Source of the DNA: Hygrocybe punicea
Taxonomy: Eukaryota > Basidiomycota > Agaricomycetes > Agaricales > Hygrophoraceae
Length of the DNA stretch: 64,000 bases
Reading direction: 5' to 3'
Assembly: GCA_963556145.1 (NCBI GenBank)
Contig: OY744469.1
Coordinates: 4,064,767-4,128,766, forward strand
The translations under genes and the position numbers were made by a program. This document shows, in pieces, positions 12,944 to 23,676 of this stretch; the stretch's first letter is position 1; every line of letters starts with the position of its first letter. The notes beneath the pieces are model-generated. The model had not been told where the DNA came from, did no database searches, and was given only the letters and a program-made list of their open reading frames with translations.

Positions 12944-14233
12944 ATGCAAGACGATTTTACCTCGACTGGTCGCCCCCGGCGCTCTACTCGTATCCCTGTG
13001 AGAACACCCCAGACGAAAACTTTGTCTCCACCTCCACCGCATCGCAAGAGGAAAGCTAGGGACCTGGACCCAAGCGATCAGTTAGATCAACTTCTAAAGA
13101 GTCCCAAAAGTGCATTGACTACCATGGACATATCTGTATGCTTGTCTCAGCATATCTTTAGTCTTAAAAAATTTGTATACCATTTGCTGTCCAGGAACTT
13201 GTCAACTTTCAGTCCTGGAATCGCCTTTCCCTTGACTCTCAAGCAATCCTTTCAACTTTGTTACCGCCAACAGCGTTCCTGGGGTTTCAAGCATCTATCG
13301 AACCCCACCATCCCTCGTGCAGACATCGCTCTGATGCTACCCAAATCAATGAAAATCACCTCGACGATTTGAACCGAGAACCGGCCTTTGGCGTATCGAT
13401 CCCCTCTCCCGATACCATTGACTTTTCCTTTTTCACGGACCCTCATTTCTTGGCCGCCGCTCACACATTTCAAGATCATCTATATTCAGAATGGATGTCT
13501 GACCGTCATGCAGGGCAGGTGGAAGCCTTTAAACGTGGTGTTCGTGACACAAGTCTTCATGCGCCCTGGAAAGACGATGTATGGGGGAGGGACCATCCCA
13601 CCCCCTCATTGATGCACCGTGAACCACCCCTGACCTCTTCGTCAAGTTCACAGCCAGAATCCTCTGCACTTGCCGGGTACGTTCTTCGATCTCAGGATGA
13701 GTGGTATTGATATTCTCCTCTAGCGAAGCTGCCGAGCTGAAATTGATAGACCTTGTCAAAAATTCAATCCTGAAAACCGGTGATGTCATTGCTTACAAGC
13801 GCAATTTCACCAACCTTGACGTTGTCGTCGAGAAAGATGTAATCGTGAGCTTGAGCTGCCATTCGGCGGTAATTGTACGTTTGACACCTATCAGATCCAG
13901 TCGATCCACCCCAAAACTCACATCTTGACGGTTCTGTTGGAATCCGGGACAACTCAATACTTACCAAGGTCTCTCCTGTTACCCGAGCCTTCCGAGCCCT
14001 CGACGTCAACACAGGAGATGGTTGTCAGCTCCCCGACAATGCTTGAAACTGGCTTACTCGACATCGACGGTCGTGTTGATAGATCAAGACGGCCCCATGG
14101 GAATGCTTGGAAAAACTTCACGGTATGGAGATGGCGTGAGCCTCCGGAAATTCTGGCGGAAGATACACGAGCAGGGCGGGAAAATCATGGTACACTGTTC
14201 TATCTGCGAGGTTGCTACTATCATGAGCGATGA
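12944..14233 (+). CDS. ASX-homology (ASXH) domain protein
   Basis: Four exons (12944-13135, 13195-13676, 13724-13844, 13895-14233) encode 377 residues. Residues ~48-95 (LDQLLKSPKSALTTMDIS, then NFQSWNRLS and LSTLLPP) match the ASXH/DEUBAD helix bundle found in ASXL proteins, where it activates the BAP1 deubiquitinase. The middle is polar. The C-terminal third holds an HGNAWKNFTVWRW and GTLFYLRGCYYHE block of unknown function. A role in a PR-DUB-like H2A deubiquitinase complex or another chromatin complex is inferred from the domain alone. Confidence 0.75.
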
Positions 14234-15518
14234 GCGATGATCTTTGTACATGACATATGATAGTCCTTAATGCGACCTAGTGTGACTAGGGTACGAAAAC
14301 ACCTCAGTGCTCCTAGCTAGCATCGGGATACTTGAACAATAGCTTTCTAGCTTTATTTTGATTGGATTCGTACATTGGAGAGGACGAGGGCAAGATGTCG
14401 TAAGGTTATTCGTCTGCTAATTGTTATTAGACAAGTAGACAAGTCTGTGCACCGGTTGATTGTTCTCGACATTGACTACACCATAGGTATCCCGTGTTCA
14501 CGGACACTAGTGATCCTTCGTAACAAACGAATTCGACACAATGGAAGTTTGCCGTTCGCGAGCTAACGGTCGTCCAGTCAAAATCTGATGTTCGGGCTAT
14601 GCCACCCCACTAGTTTCACCAGTGTATGTGCCTGCACCAACTCAACTTCACGACACCCCGGCAACTTATAGAACTTGAACCACCAGCCGGTTCTACGGTC
14701 AGCCGTACTCCTGGACTTACCGAGGTGGATGCAACGACGATTGGAATTTCGTCAATTTCAATTGCGACTGTCTCCTCGCTGCTTGTTTTCATCGCCATCG
14801 CTTCCTTTCCTGGTTCCTTTTGAATTTGTTGGGTTCTTTATGAGTTTTATGTTCCCATTGTAGCATTTTATTTGATCCTTGCCTACCGACAACCAGGCCA
14901 GCTTGCCTTGAAGCTTTAGAGTTGTTACTTCGTTGTTGGACCAGCGTTATGGCGGGTGCCATCGTGACAGCGACAACCAGTACAATAAAGCCACAGAATC
15001 ACTGCTGCTGGCATCTGTCCGAAGTTTGACGAGTGGCAAAAGCAGAAGCTCTCCGATGTGCCTGGCAATCGAGTGTTTACTTTTCAGAGTTTGAACCAGA
15101 ACAGTCAGGCTTTTACGAGAGGTAAAACCTTATTGTTTCGATCTTGTCCTCGCCTACCAACCAACTGCCAACTTCTCAATATCCTCAACCAAAAATCAGC
15201 GAACCGATGCGGTTGACATGGTAGTCTTTCACAAACCGTAGACCTCCCTGGATAGAGGATGTTGTACTCACAAAAGATGACGCGAAACACAAATCGGAGC
15301 GACAAGGCTGCACTCTCGGTTATCCCGTTTTCTTGTTCAAGAAACAATATATCCTCAGCTGGCTATCTCACAACCATATCTTATCGGCCACCGAGCAACT
15401 ACGGCCCTCCCATTCTTTTTTTTTTTTACTAGCGTCTACGCAACGTTCAGGTAACCTTGGGTATAAATTATTTTATGATGTCTGTTTCGTTGTGCGATAC
15501 AATTCGTTCCCAACTCCC
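14234..15518. other. Intergenic, nothing recognisable
   Basis: About 1.3 kb with only short overlapping open frames. The plus frame at 14626-14823 ends in a hydrophobic stretch but matches no family, and all three frames are open over part of it, so it is probably chance. The segment just before 15519 holds an A/T-rich run and the likely F-box gene promoter. Confidence 0.4.
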
Positions 15519-17386
15519 ATGGAGTTGCGCAAGCTCGCGCAAGAACTCCTCATATTAATCCTCGAGGAATTGGATCCAGAATCTCTCCGCCGATTCTGTC
15601 AGGTTTGCCTCTCGTTTCACTCATACCAAGCAAACATCTTAATCATGTATGAATCCCTCAGATATCGAGGCGTGCTCTAGCCATCGTCATGGATCTTAAA
15701 GCACTGCGATATCAATTGGAACTGGCATTGTCTGGGATGAAAGACGGGCCTTCTAGTGATTTTTCCTCTTCTGACCGCCTCCAACACCTTTTGAACCACA
15801 AAAAGGCCCTCCCCACTCTGTGCTGGTCTCACGAAGAAAATATCCAGATCCCTATGCCCGCCATGGTAGGGGTGTCTGGAGGCTACTTTTATCATGCGAG
15901 CCCCATTGCCTTCCAGTTTCTCCTTGAATTACACGAATTACCTTGTTTCCGCATTGCTCCAGTCCATCCTTGTCGCCGCCGTCTCAGATACACCGTCCCC
16001 TTTGTAATCAGGAGCGTTACCGTCGATGCTACACAGGACTTGCTGGTAATCGGTGGAGTATTCCAGCTGTTCGTGACCATGTCTTTGCTTCACTGATAAT
16101 GGCTAACCCTGTGTGTTCTGTGTAAAAGGAACGAATCCATATTCGTTCGGCTTCACTTCCAGGAACTATTGCTCGATACAACATATCATCCAGTCTCCCT
16201 GGGAGAGGTGACATTCAACCTTAATTGGGGTGACGACCCGGAGCATACCGTTTCCCTAGACCAAGTGGAAATATGCGGGAGGATTGTTGGGATCTCCATC
16301 AGCTTGGAAATTGGTCAGGAACGAACAGGCAAGTTTGCTCTCGTGGATTGGCGGACTGGGCAGAGCATAATGGTGTGTACCACCTAGTTGTAAACAACCC
16401 AACGATGTATGATTCACTGGCGTAACTTTCAGTGGATTTCCGAAGTGCTTTCTTTTCAATTTCTAGACTCCACGCAGGTCGTCGTCGTCATCCAACCCGA
16501 CGACGACGACGATGACGAAGAGGAGTGCGAAGCCCAAATTCGGAAGCCTGGCCGTTCGCCGGCCAGCGCTGATGTCAGATCGCCAATCCTGGCGATTCAC
16601 AACGTCAGCGACTTGAGGAAGTCCGAAGATGCGCAGCTCCGCGTGTACCAATTACCCGATTCCTGGAACAACGCAGTTTCCATTGAGATCAAACCAAACA
16701 TATCCCCCAAGGCAGACTCTCATATCATTGCGGGAACATTATTCTATCCTGATCCAGCTCGCCGTATCTTTGTGCTCCTTGTGACATTTCAGCTGGACCG
16801 AGTTCCCGTGGGCTACTGGCCACGGAGTGTGGTGATTGTCAAGGACTCCATTTTTAAATCCGCCACGCCTGATGATATCTCTGATATTCCTTGGAGCCGA
16901 TGGCGCCGACACTGTCTCATACGAGAGCTTTCTCATGGGGCCCGGTCCCTTCATGTTGTTGGTAGCCGACTCCTGTTCTCTGAAGAGGTGCCAGAATGTG
17001 GGAGTCCAGTTCAGATATCGCATGCCCCTCGAAGTCGCGTGCGTCTGGTAGACTTGAATCCTCACACCGTTGAGTGCATCCGACCCAACTCACGGTCAGC
17101 AGCGCCCTGGACATGGATGGGACGCTGGACAACGATCACAGCGATAGAATCTCTCCGAATTCTGCCTCACGTCCGAACACGCACCGTTGATTCATACGAG
17201 ATATCTAAATTCTATGCGACTGAAGACAACCTGATTCTTCTCGTTGTATGTTCTGCCCATTTATTGACGGACACACCGACGCTGACATTTTGTTCTCAGG
17301 TTTGCCGTGACGCTCCAGGGGCGTTGGTCAAGATATTGACCTTCAACGAACTTCCAGCATGCCTCTCATCCGGTAATCAAAGTTGA
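15519..17386 (+). CDS. F-box protein of the large Agaricomycete family
   Basis: Six exons (15519-15602, 15662-16072, 16129-16207, 16260-16372, 16433-17245, 17300-17386) give 528 residues. The first ~45 residues fit an F-box: LAQELLILILEELDPESLRRFCQ followed by SRRALAIVMD. The rest resembles the propeller-like C-terminal part typical of these fungal proteins, with ATQDLLVIG, RIHIRSAS, QVEICGRIVG, an acidic loop of six Asp, and a final RDAPGALVKILTFNE. F-box proteins bring substrates to SCF ubiquitin ligases; the substrate is unknown. Some splice choices (52-60 bp introns) were made to keep family motifs in frame. The gene converges on the EFM7-like gene. Confidence 0.75.
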
Positions 17387-17696
17387 TCAATATAGAAGAA
17401 CGCGGCCGACGAACGCTGCGCAAGTGTAATTGCAATATACTTATGGTTTTTTTATGGTCTATCGACTACAGGAGCTTCCGTGAACCCGAGCGATATTCTC
17501 TTCTTCATGTTTTCTGTGCACCATCTCCGGGCTTCAAACGATTTGGCAGACTCGTCAATATTTCGAACGAGATACAGGTAAGTAATCTGGGAAGCGAACT
17601 CTCAAGACTATTCATTATTCAAGAATCAAGACTGGTGGACAGTGCGAGAAGCAAGTTGGATGTCAGATATCGTATAACCTAACCAATGAACTCGAT

Positions 17697-18506
17697 TTAA
17701 GGAAGTTTCCACTTCAATGAAATCCACAACACCCAGCGTCTTCTCTCCTGATCGTCTTCGTCTGCTGCCCATGTGATACTCCATTCTCTTTCTGCATCAC
17801 CTCCCACCTCCCTTTCAAGCGCCTGTTCAAGCTCAAACCCAGCTTCCTCAACCTGATCCAAGAATGCTTGAAGGGTGTATCTTCCAGTGTGGAGTCCGGC
17901 CACAAGATGAATTCGAGCAGCTGCCGTTTTCTTCAGTGTCATCTGTAGGGTCTTGATGAAAGGAGGGTGCAATTCAGAGTTCCATAGCGTATCTGCAGCC
18001 ACAATAACATCGAAGCCTGCGGCGGCGGCAGTGCCGCCCACCAGCACTGAAACATCTGAACCCCACGCACAGGCAACAACACTACACCGATCAACGTGAT
18101 TCCGCTGGACGTTATCGGACAGCGTTCGCATCAGCTGTTCGTCGGGGTAGTCGCTCACGGTCACAAAAACACTCTTGTACGTCTTTGCGATCAAGATCCC
18201 GGGAAGGCCTGCGCCTGCGCCTAGCTCAAGGACGCTGACTGGCTCGGGATATGTGGCCAGGTTCAGACATTCTAGATGATCTGCTAGGTACAACGATGAC
18301 ACCCAAATGGACGAGGCATGAAGTGACCAGTTGGCCTGGAGTGTATCGGGTGTGCCAACGATTATTGTTTGTGTTGAGGTGTCAGAGGAATCAGATGGCA
18401 AGGATTTGGCGGTGTACTCGAAGAAGGATCCGGCGAAGGAACGAGTTATCGGGGAACAACCGTACAAGCTTTCCAAGGAGGTGAATAAAATGTCTTCTGG
18501 GCTCAT
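17697..18506 (-). CDS. EFM7/NNT1-like protein methyltransferase
   Basis: A single exon of 269 residues, starting MSPEDILFTSLESLYG. It has the class I SAM-dependent fold of methyltransferase family 16: motif I VLELGAGAGLPGI (~residue 92), the acidic VSDYPD loop after the second strand, and VIVAADTLWN as the post-motif. The N-terminal region (YTAKSLPSD) resembles EFM7, which methylates the N-terminus and adjacent lysine of elongation factor eEF1A in yeast. Other lysine methyltransferases of the same family are possible. An in-frame Met at 18605 would add 33 residues, but that stretch looks like leader sequence. Confidence 0.75.
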   Translation of the reverse strand: MSPEDILFTSLESLYGCSPITRSFAGSFFEYTAKSLPSDSSDTSTQTIIVGTPDTLQANWSLHASSIWVSSLYLADHLECLNLATYPEPVSVLELGAGAGLPGILIAKTYKSVFVTVSDYPDEQLMRTLSDNVQRNHVDRCSVVACAWGSDVSVLVGGTAAAAGFDVIVAADTLWNSELHPPFIKTLQMTLKKTAAARIHLVAGLHTGRYTLQAFLDQVEEAGFELEQALEREVGGDAEREWSITWAADEDDQERRRWVLWISLKWKLP

Positions 18507-19171
18507 TTGACTTGTAATAGCTCTAAAAAAGAAGAAAGTTCGCAGACGACAGTCGATTGTCAATACATCTTGCAGGTCCCATGGAACAGCTGCGATATTG
18601 ACCACAACACCGTGTCTATTTCAATCCACTGCACCAGGACTAAAAACCTGGTTCTGTCGAGCGACTTGTCAAGTCTTTGGAAACTCAGCGGGCTTGAATA
18701 GTCGGCCATGGCATCTACGTAGAGCTCTGTGTCAGGCAGACTTTTAACGGTTTTTAGTGTACCATACTAGTATACTGCAGGAAATCTCATTTACTGCGAT
18801 AATTAATTGCCCATTCCTCAACCCAAATACATCAAAACGAACCAGGAGGCAATAGCAGAGAAGGGATAGCGCAAACAAACTCGGTGAATTCGGAAGAAGC
18901 AAGCAACAAACTGATGATAGTCGCAAAATTGCTGAAAAGAAAACAGCCGCTTCAATACATATACAACAAGGACAGCGATTGGACGTTGCCGAAACCAACG
19001 AGTTGCGGAAAGCACTCGTTGAGCAAGTCCTCCGTCCCCAAAAATGATGGAGATGACGATGAAGGGGCCCCGGGATGACTGAAGAGTAAGAGTCCATGCA
19101 GCGGATTCTAGATATAATACGAGGGGAATGTTTTGCAAGCCAAACTGCAGGCACTAGACAAGTCGGGAGCG
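18507..19171. other. Spacer between EFM7-like and PEX7 genes
   Basis: No gene is certain. On the plus strand about 18873-19050 a frame reading ANKLGEFGRSKQQ and ending ELRKALVEQVLRPQK has coding-like composition (a charged helix), but no start codon or family assignment could be found; it may be a small exon or chance. Confidence 0.3.
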
Positions 19172-20420
19172 TCAAACACGAAATACATGTAATTTACTGT
19201 CCCAGCCGCAAGTCCCTAATACACCTTCATCGTATAGTGACCAAGCGCAGCCAACGACAAACTCTGTGTGAGGATCGTGGATGTAAAGCAGTTGCGTCCG
19301 ACCAGCGGCTTGGCTTGAGCTCCATCTAAAGGCAAGTGTGAGCAACTTGGAGGAGGGATATCTGTGACATGGGCTTACACTCGACATGTCATATCATAAC
19401 TTGCACTCGCTAGTACATCTGGTCGGTGAGGGCTCCATTGGACCTTTCTGACTGCATACTCATGACCGTGAAGTTGTACTTCACATGTGCCGCCGACAAG
19501 CCCTCCAGGGTCTGCAACCATCTTGACCATCCGGCAATCCCAGACCTTGACAACTTTATCTACGCCAGAACTAGCGAGAACGAAAGGACGGTACTTATTC
19601 CAGTCCAAGCTAAGAATTTCTGTTCCCGATGCGGGGATCGTAAGAGCAGCAGCAGAAAGCGGATGTGTGAAGTTGTTGATGTCAGGGCCCGAAGGTGCGT
19701 AAGCAGGAGTACGAAGATCGAAAATTTTCACGGTCCCATCCGTAGAGCATGTCGCTACAAGATCTAGCTCGTGCGGGGAGAAAAGGGCCTGGTAGACACA
19801 GGAATGGTGTGCTTGTATAGTCGTCACAGATCGTGGGCGGTCAGGCATCCACTATTGGATGATCTTTGAGACGTACAAGAAGAGAGGCATCCAATAACGC
19901 ACGAGTTTCACGGTACCGTCCCACGACGACGAAACAAAAGTGTCTTTTTTGATGTTGGACCAATCGACGGAGAATACCTCACGAGTATGCTCTTGCCAAG
20001 CACGGATAGGGTGATCCTGTCTATTTGTCCACATAAAACCTGCTTGAAATGATAATTGAAGCTCACATTCAGCATCACATCCCACAATTTAATCGAGCCG
20101 TCTCCCGAAGCTGTCACAAGCTGGTTTTCGTGAATCTCTGACCATGCAAGGTCGAAAAGACCATCCTGTGTCTCGTAGCTGGTGTCCTGTGATTTTGAAC
20201 AAGAAACCCAACTGTGCAACATCGAAACTTACTGTTTGTCGATATTCAATCCGCCTGGTCCAGGAGCAAGTGAAACGATATGCAAGCGTCCGTTACCAAC
20301 TAGACCAAAGTTTGCAGAAGACGCAAGTGCAAGCCGGGTAGTGTGAAATGGCGACCACGCCAATGCATAATGAGCGAATCCGGGTGTGACCAAAACGGAG
20401 GGAGGTCCTCGAGCATTCAT
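19172..20420 (-). CDS. PEX7: Peroxin 7, PTS2 import receptor
   Basis: Five exons (20420-20233, 20178-20067, 20016-19903, 19851-19379, 19325-19172) encode 346 residues, typical for Pex7. It is a WD40 propeller: [89 protein letters not shown] and a final [11 protein letters not shown] with TCGWDS. Pex7 binds PTS2 signals and delivers proteins to peroxisomes with a Pex20-type co-receptor. Splice sites were fixed by keeping the WD repeats in frame. The start codon lies only 42 bp from that of the divergent sirtuin. Confidence 0.93.
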
Positions 20421-20462
20421 CGCGGCGACAAGCAACAACGTTTAGTCTGAGCTCATCATCAC

Positions 20463-22061
20463 ATGCGATTCTCCGTTCCCACAATTCCTCGCTCAATATT
20501 ATTGTCGTCGACGGACAAGCCGATACCATCTCGCTTAGCAGCAATAAAACGTATCTCAGACTTCCTGGCCCCTGGTAATACCGCCGTCCTTACGGGAGCT
20601 GGTGTCAGCGTAGATTCCGGTATCAGAGCATACCGAGGGAAGGATGGAAGGTACATGAATGCAAATTACAAGTGGGTACTCCTCGATTTAATCCATTTTG
20701 CTATCTTGGGGTGTAACAACGGGCAGACCTATCTTTGTATGTCAGATGTCGCCTGAGAGTACTATAGTGTTTGACGGAAGTACAAGTACCATGAGCTTGT
20801 CGCCGAAACCGAGGCTGGGCACGCTTTTCGGTGAGCTTGAAAGCCTGTACAAATGTATACGTGAACCAATCAGTGACACAGACAGCGCTACTGGTATGCG
20901 TTCTGTATTCAGTCGCCTTTCATCATCGATGGTGTATTCTCACCAGGCTGCGCTCCTTTCTTGGTTACCCACCCGTCCGCGACGCTCTACCAAACACGAC
21001 ACATTTCGCTTTGGCTGCTCTGCAGTATACATCATACATCTCTCGGCTTATCACACAAAATGTTGATGGCCTTCACCACAAAGCGCTTGGTACAGTTTGG
21101 GATCCAAGTCTCATCACGAAGGGCGTCCTAGAACTTCATGGTACATTACATGTGGGGTTCTAATTAATTATATGACAGCAGGAGTAATTGTGTTTCCAGA
21201 GGGTCCGCTGTAGTCAGGGGCACGTAATCGACAGAGCCTTGTTTCAAGACTGGCTTTCTGCTGCCAACCCAACATGGTCAGCGTTTGTCGCAGAGCTGGA
21301 GAAAACGGGTTGTCGGCCTAGGACAAACCCAGATGGTGATGTTAGTGCGGTCTATCATTCGGGTGTTACTGTGTCACCGAATCATTCTCGTAGGTTGTGT
21401 TGGAGGGTGTGTCACACAATGACTTTGTAGTACCGGACTGCCCATCTTGTCTGTTGCAAAATCGTCGCAACTGTATGGTAAGCATCACAGCTCAAATCCG
21501 AGTTGTGTAACTCACAATTGTTAGCATAAACCAGAAGTGATATTTTTCGGGGAATCAATACCAAAAGATCTCAAAGATCGATCGTAAGTTGCTCCAATCT
21601 TTATTTCTGCCACGAAAGCCAATTTATACCGCACCATTTAGTTTCCAAGATATCGAAAAGTCAGATAAATTATTGATAGTTGGCACGACGCTTGCTACGT
21701 TTTCCGCCTTTAGGTATTATCCCCCCTTGTTTATTCGCATACATCCATTCTTACGGGTCGGAAGATTGCTCAAGCATGCTATTGAGATGCGCAAGCCAGT
21801 TTTGCTCTTGAATATCGGACCAACGCGGGCTGATGGGCTTGCCGGCGTTGAAAAGATAGAGATGGCAAGTGGGAGTATTATTCGGGAAGTTGCAAGGAGT
21901 GTCATGTATGTGGTTTCTTATATCAAACATTTTGTTGATGACAAAAAAAAAGCACCAAGTCTGTCATGGGGGACCCCATCGTTCAGAAACTCATCACTAG
22001 CGGAATTGTAAACCCCCCAGTAGAAGATAGTCAAGAAAGTGGGCAATTAATGGACCGGTGA
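20463..22061 (+). CDS. Class II (SIRT4-like) sirtuin
   Basis: Eleven exons (20463-20671, 20727-20736, 20787-20830, 20882-20893, 20947-21151, 21200-21340, 21394-21477, 21525-21583, 21642-21713, 21765-21900, 21960-22061) sum to 357 residues. Two are micro-exons of 10 and 12 nt, needed to rebuild KPIFYHELV and RQRYWLRSFLGYPP. NAD-binding motifs are TGAGVSVDSGI, TQNVDGLHH and GTTLATFSAFR; zinc ligands include CPSC. ELHGTLHRV and FFGESIPK fit SIRT4-type enzymes, NAD-dependent deacylases or ADP-ribosyltransferases often in mitochondria. The last splice is uncertain: a better donor (GTATGT at 21906) would put the end in another frame, while the chosen weak donor keeps GDPIVQKLITSGIV. Confidence 0.85.
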
Positions 22062-22317
22062 ACCATCACATCATACAAAAGTTGGATGCCGAGTAATACA
22101 ATATACAATATACTACAATGGTGATGAGTATAGGACATACACAGTAGATACATGTACTCTAAATCCGAGAGATGGTAGATACCACAAGTATAGACATGCG
22201 CGTACGGTATGTGGAATTGTTCCAAGTAATGCGGTAGGAATGGTGGTGGAGAGTGTGAGAGCGAGGTAGACAGCAAGATAGAGAGCGAAGAAGCGGTTCC
22301 TGTGGTTCCTGTCGTGA
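22062..22317. other. Convergent spacer, no gene
   Basis: Shared 3' region of the sirtuin and the CCHC-module gene, rich in short A/T and CA-type words. Nothing recognisable. Confidence 0.4.
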
Positions 22318-23416
22318 TTAAGATGTGATATCTCGGATAGGGGAAAGAGTAGTGGTGACATCCCGAGGTTGTCCTTGGTCACTTGTATGTTCGTCGGCCT
22401 CTTCAGCATAATCTGGATATGAGGCAACCACCCAAACCGGTGTCGTCAGCTGGGACCAACTCCAAGAATGCCAGCCTCCCGGTCCAGGCGGGGTCATATC
22501 CCGCTTCATTTTGCGTCGTGAACGGAACAAATAGTCCTCGAAAGCCGGGTCTGACGGGCGGGCAGCAGTCAATAATTGTGTCGACGGGGCCGGTTCGTCC
22601 CACGCCGGTGAGGGGGACTCCTCTTTAATCCGATCGTTTCCGCCCAATTCATCGTCGTCATCAGTTGTCAGTGGGGGAGTAGCGGAGCCAACAGCAGCTG
22701 TCAAAGGCCTGTTGTTGGTGAGGGCATACTAAAGCAAGACCGTGGCCGTGTTAACGTGGAATCTCGTAAAAAAAAAAAAGAGGTGATCGGAGCATTACGT
22801 ACAGCATCCTGGACCTCCCGTCTCTTCTTCACGGCTCCAGCAGGCTTCTTAAGGCATCGCTCTCTATGCTTTTGCCAGTGGAACGGGTCATAAGTGCTTT
22901 TCGGGGACAGCTTGATGCGGTTCCCACAACGTTTACAAGAAACAAAGAGAGGGCCGAGAACATCAGCCATGGGGTCGTCCCTCAGCCTTTTTTCTCTGGC
23001 TTTTTCTGCCGCGGTTTGAATAACTTCTCCGGGGCTGGATGGAGGTTATGAGGGGGGCGGAAAATCCGGGTCTTCAGGGCATTACCTGGAAGCAACGGAG
23101 GACGTATCATCTACATTCCCCCCCGCACTGCGGAGACCATTCAGTTTAAAGGACTTGTTGATCAGAAACCGCTCACCTGGAAATCATAGCGTGAAGATTG
23201 GCCCTTCTGACTGTTTCTGAGTAAAGCTTAACTGAAAAGACGTGTGGGGGTAATTTTGGCTGACACGTACAATTTCTTCTCTGTCAGAACGCGGTCGGCC
23301 ACGAGTCTTCCCTGATCAATATCCCCGGGTTCATTGGCATGATGTCGATGAATTTCGATTCCCCCTTGCTCACCGTGACGCTCTTGAGGACGAAGTCCCC
23401 CTGGCTTGAGGCACCG
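22318..23416 (-). CDS. CCHC-module protein B (unknown function, 5' end unresolved)
   Basis: Well supported exons are 23206-23177, 23127-23086, 23034-22803 and 22728-22318; an upstream exon ending at 23271 reads DIDQGRLVADRVLTEKKL, but its start codon was not found. The protein has one C-x2-C-x16-W-x2-H-x3-C module (CKRCGNRIKL ... WQKHRERC) preceded by DDPMADVLGP, then a basic stretch and an acidic region. The same module occurs three times in the adjacent gene, so the two are paralogues. The spacing suggests a zinc-binding CCHC unit. Function is unknown; nucleic-acid or protein binding is only a guess. Confidence 0.6.
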
Positions 23417-23676
23417 TCAAAAGCAAAACGCAGGGGAAAAGGGTGCTCCACAGGAATCTGGGTTGTAGCGGTGCAAAGCGGACGCCGCTCATTTCTGGTG
23501 CGGCAATTTCCGAAGGCTCATGATGAGACAGAACTTATCACGGAAATCAAGGCGATGAGCATGAGTCAATAAATATTCAATGAAGATTAATTAGCATAGA
23601 GCGTGAGTGAAATAGGGAAACAAAGAGGATTGCGAGTCGCTATGGAAGGAGCGTAACTTTCAAGGATAACCCAAGT

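Noticed and set aside
14616..14823. Overlapping 60-65 codon frames on both strands
   Set aside because: All frames are open over the same stretch and none matches a family; likely chance.
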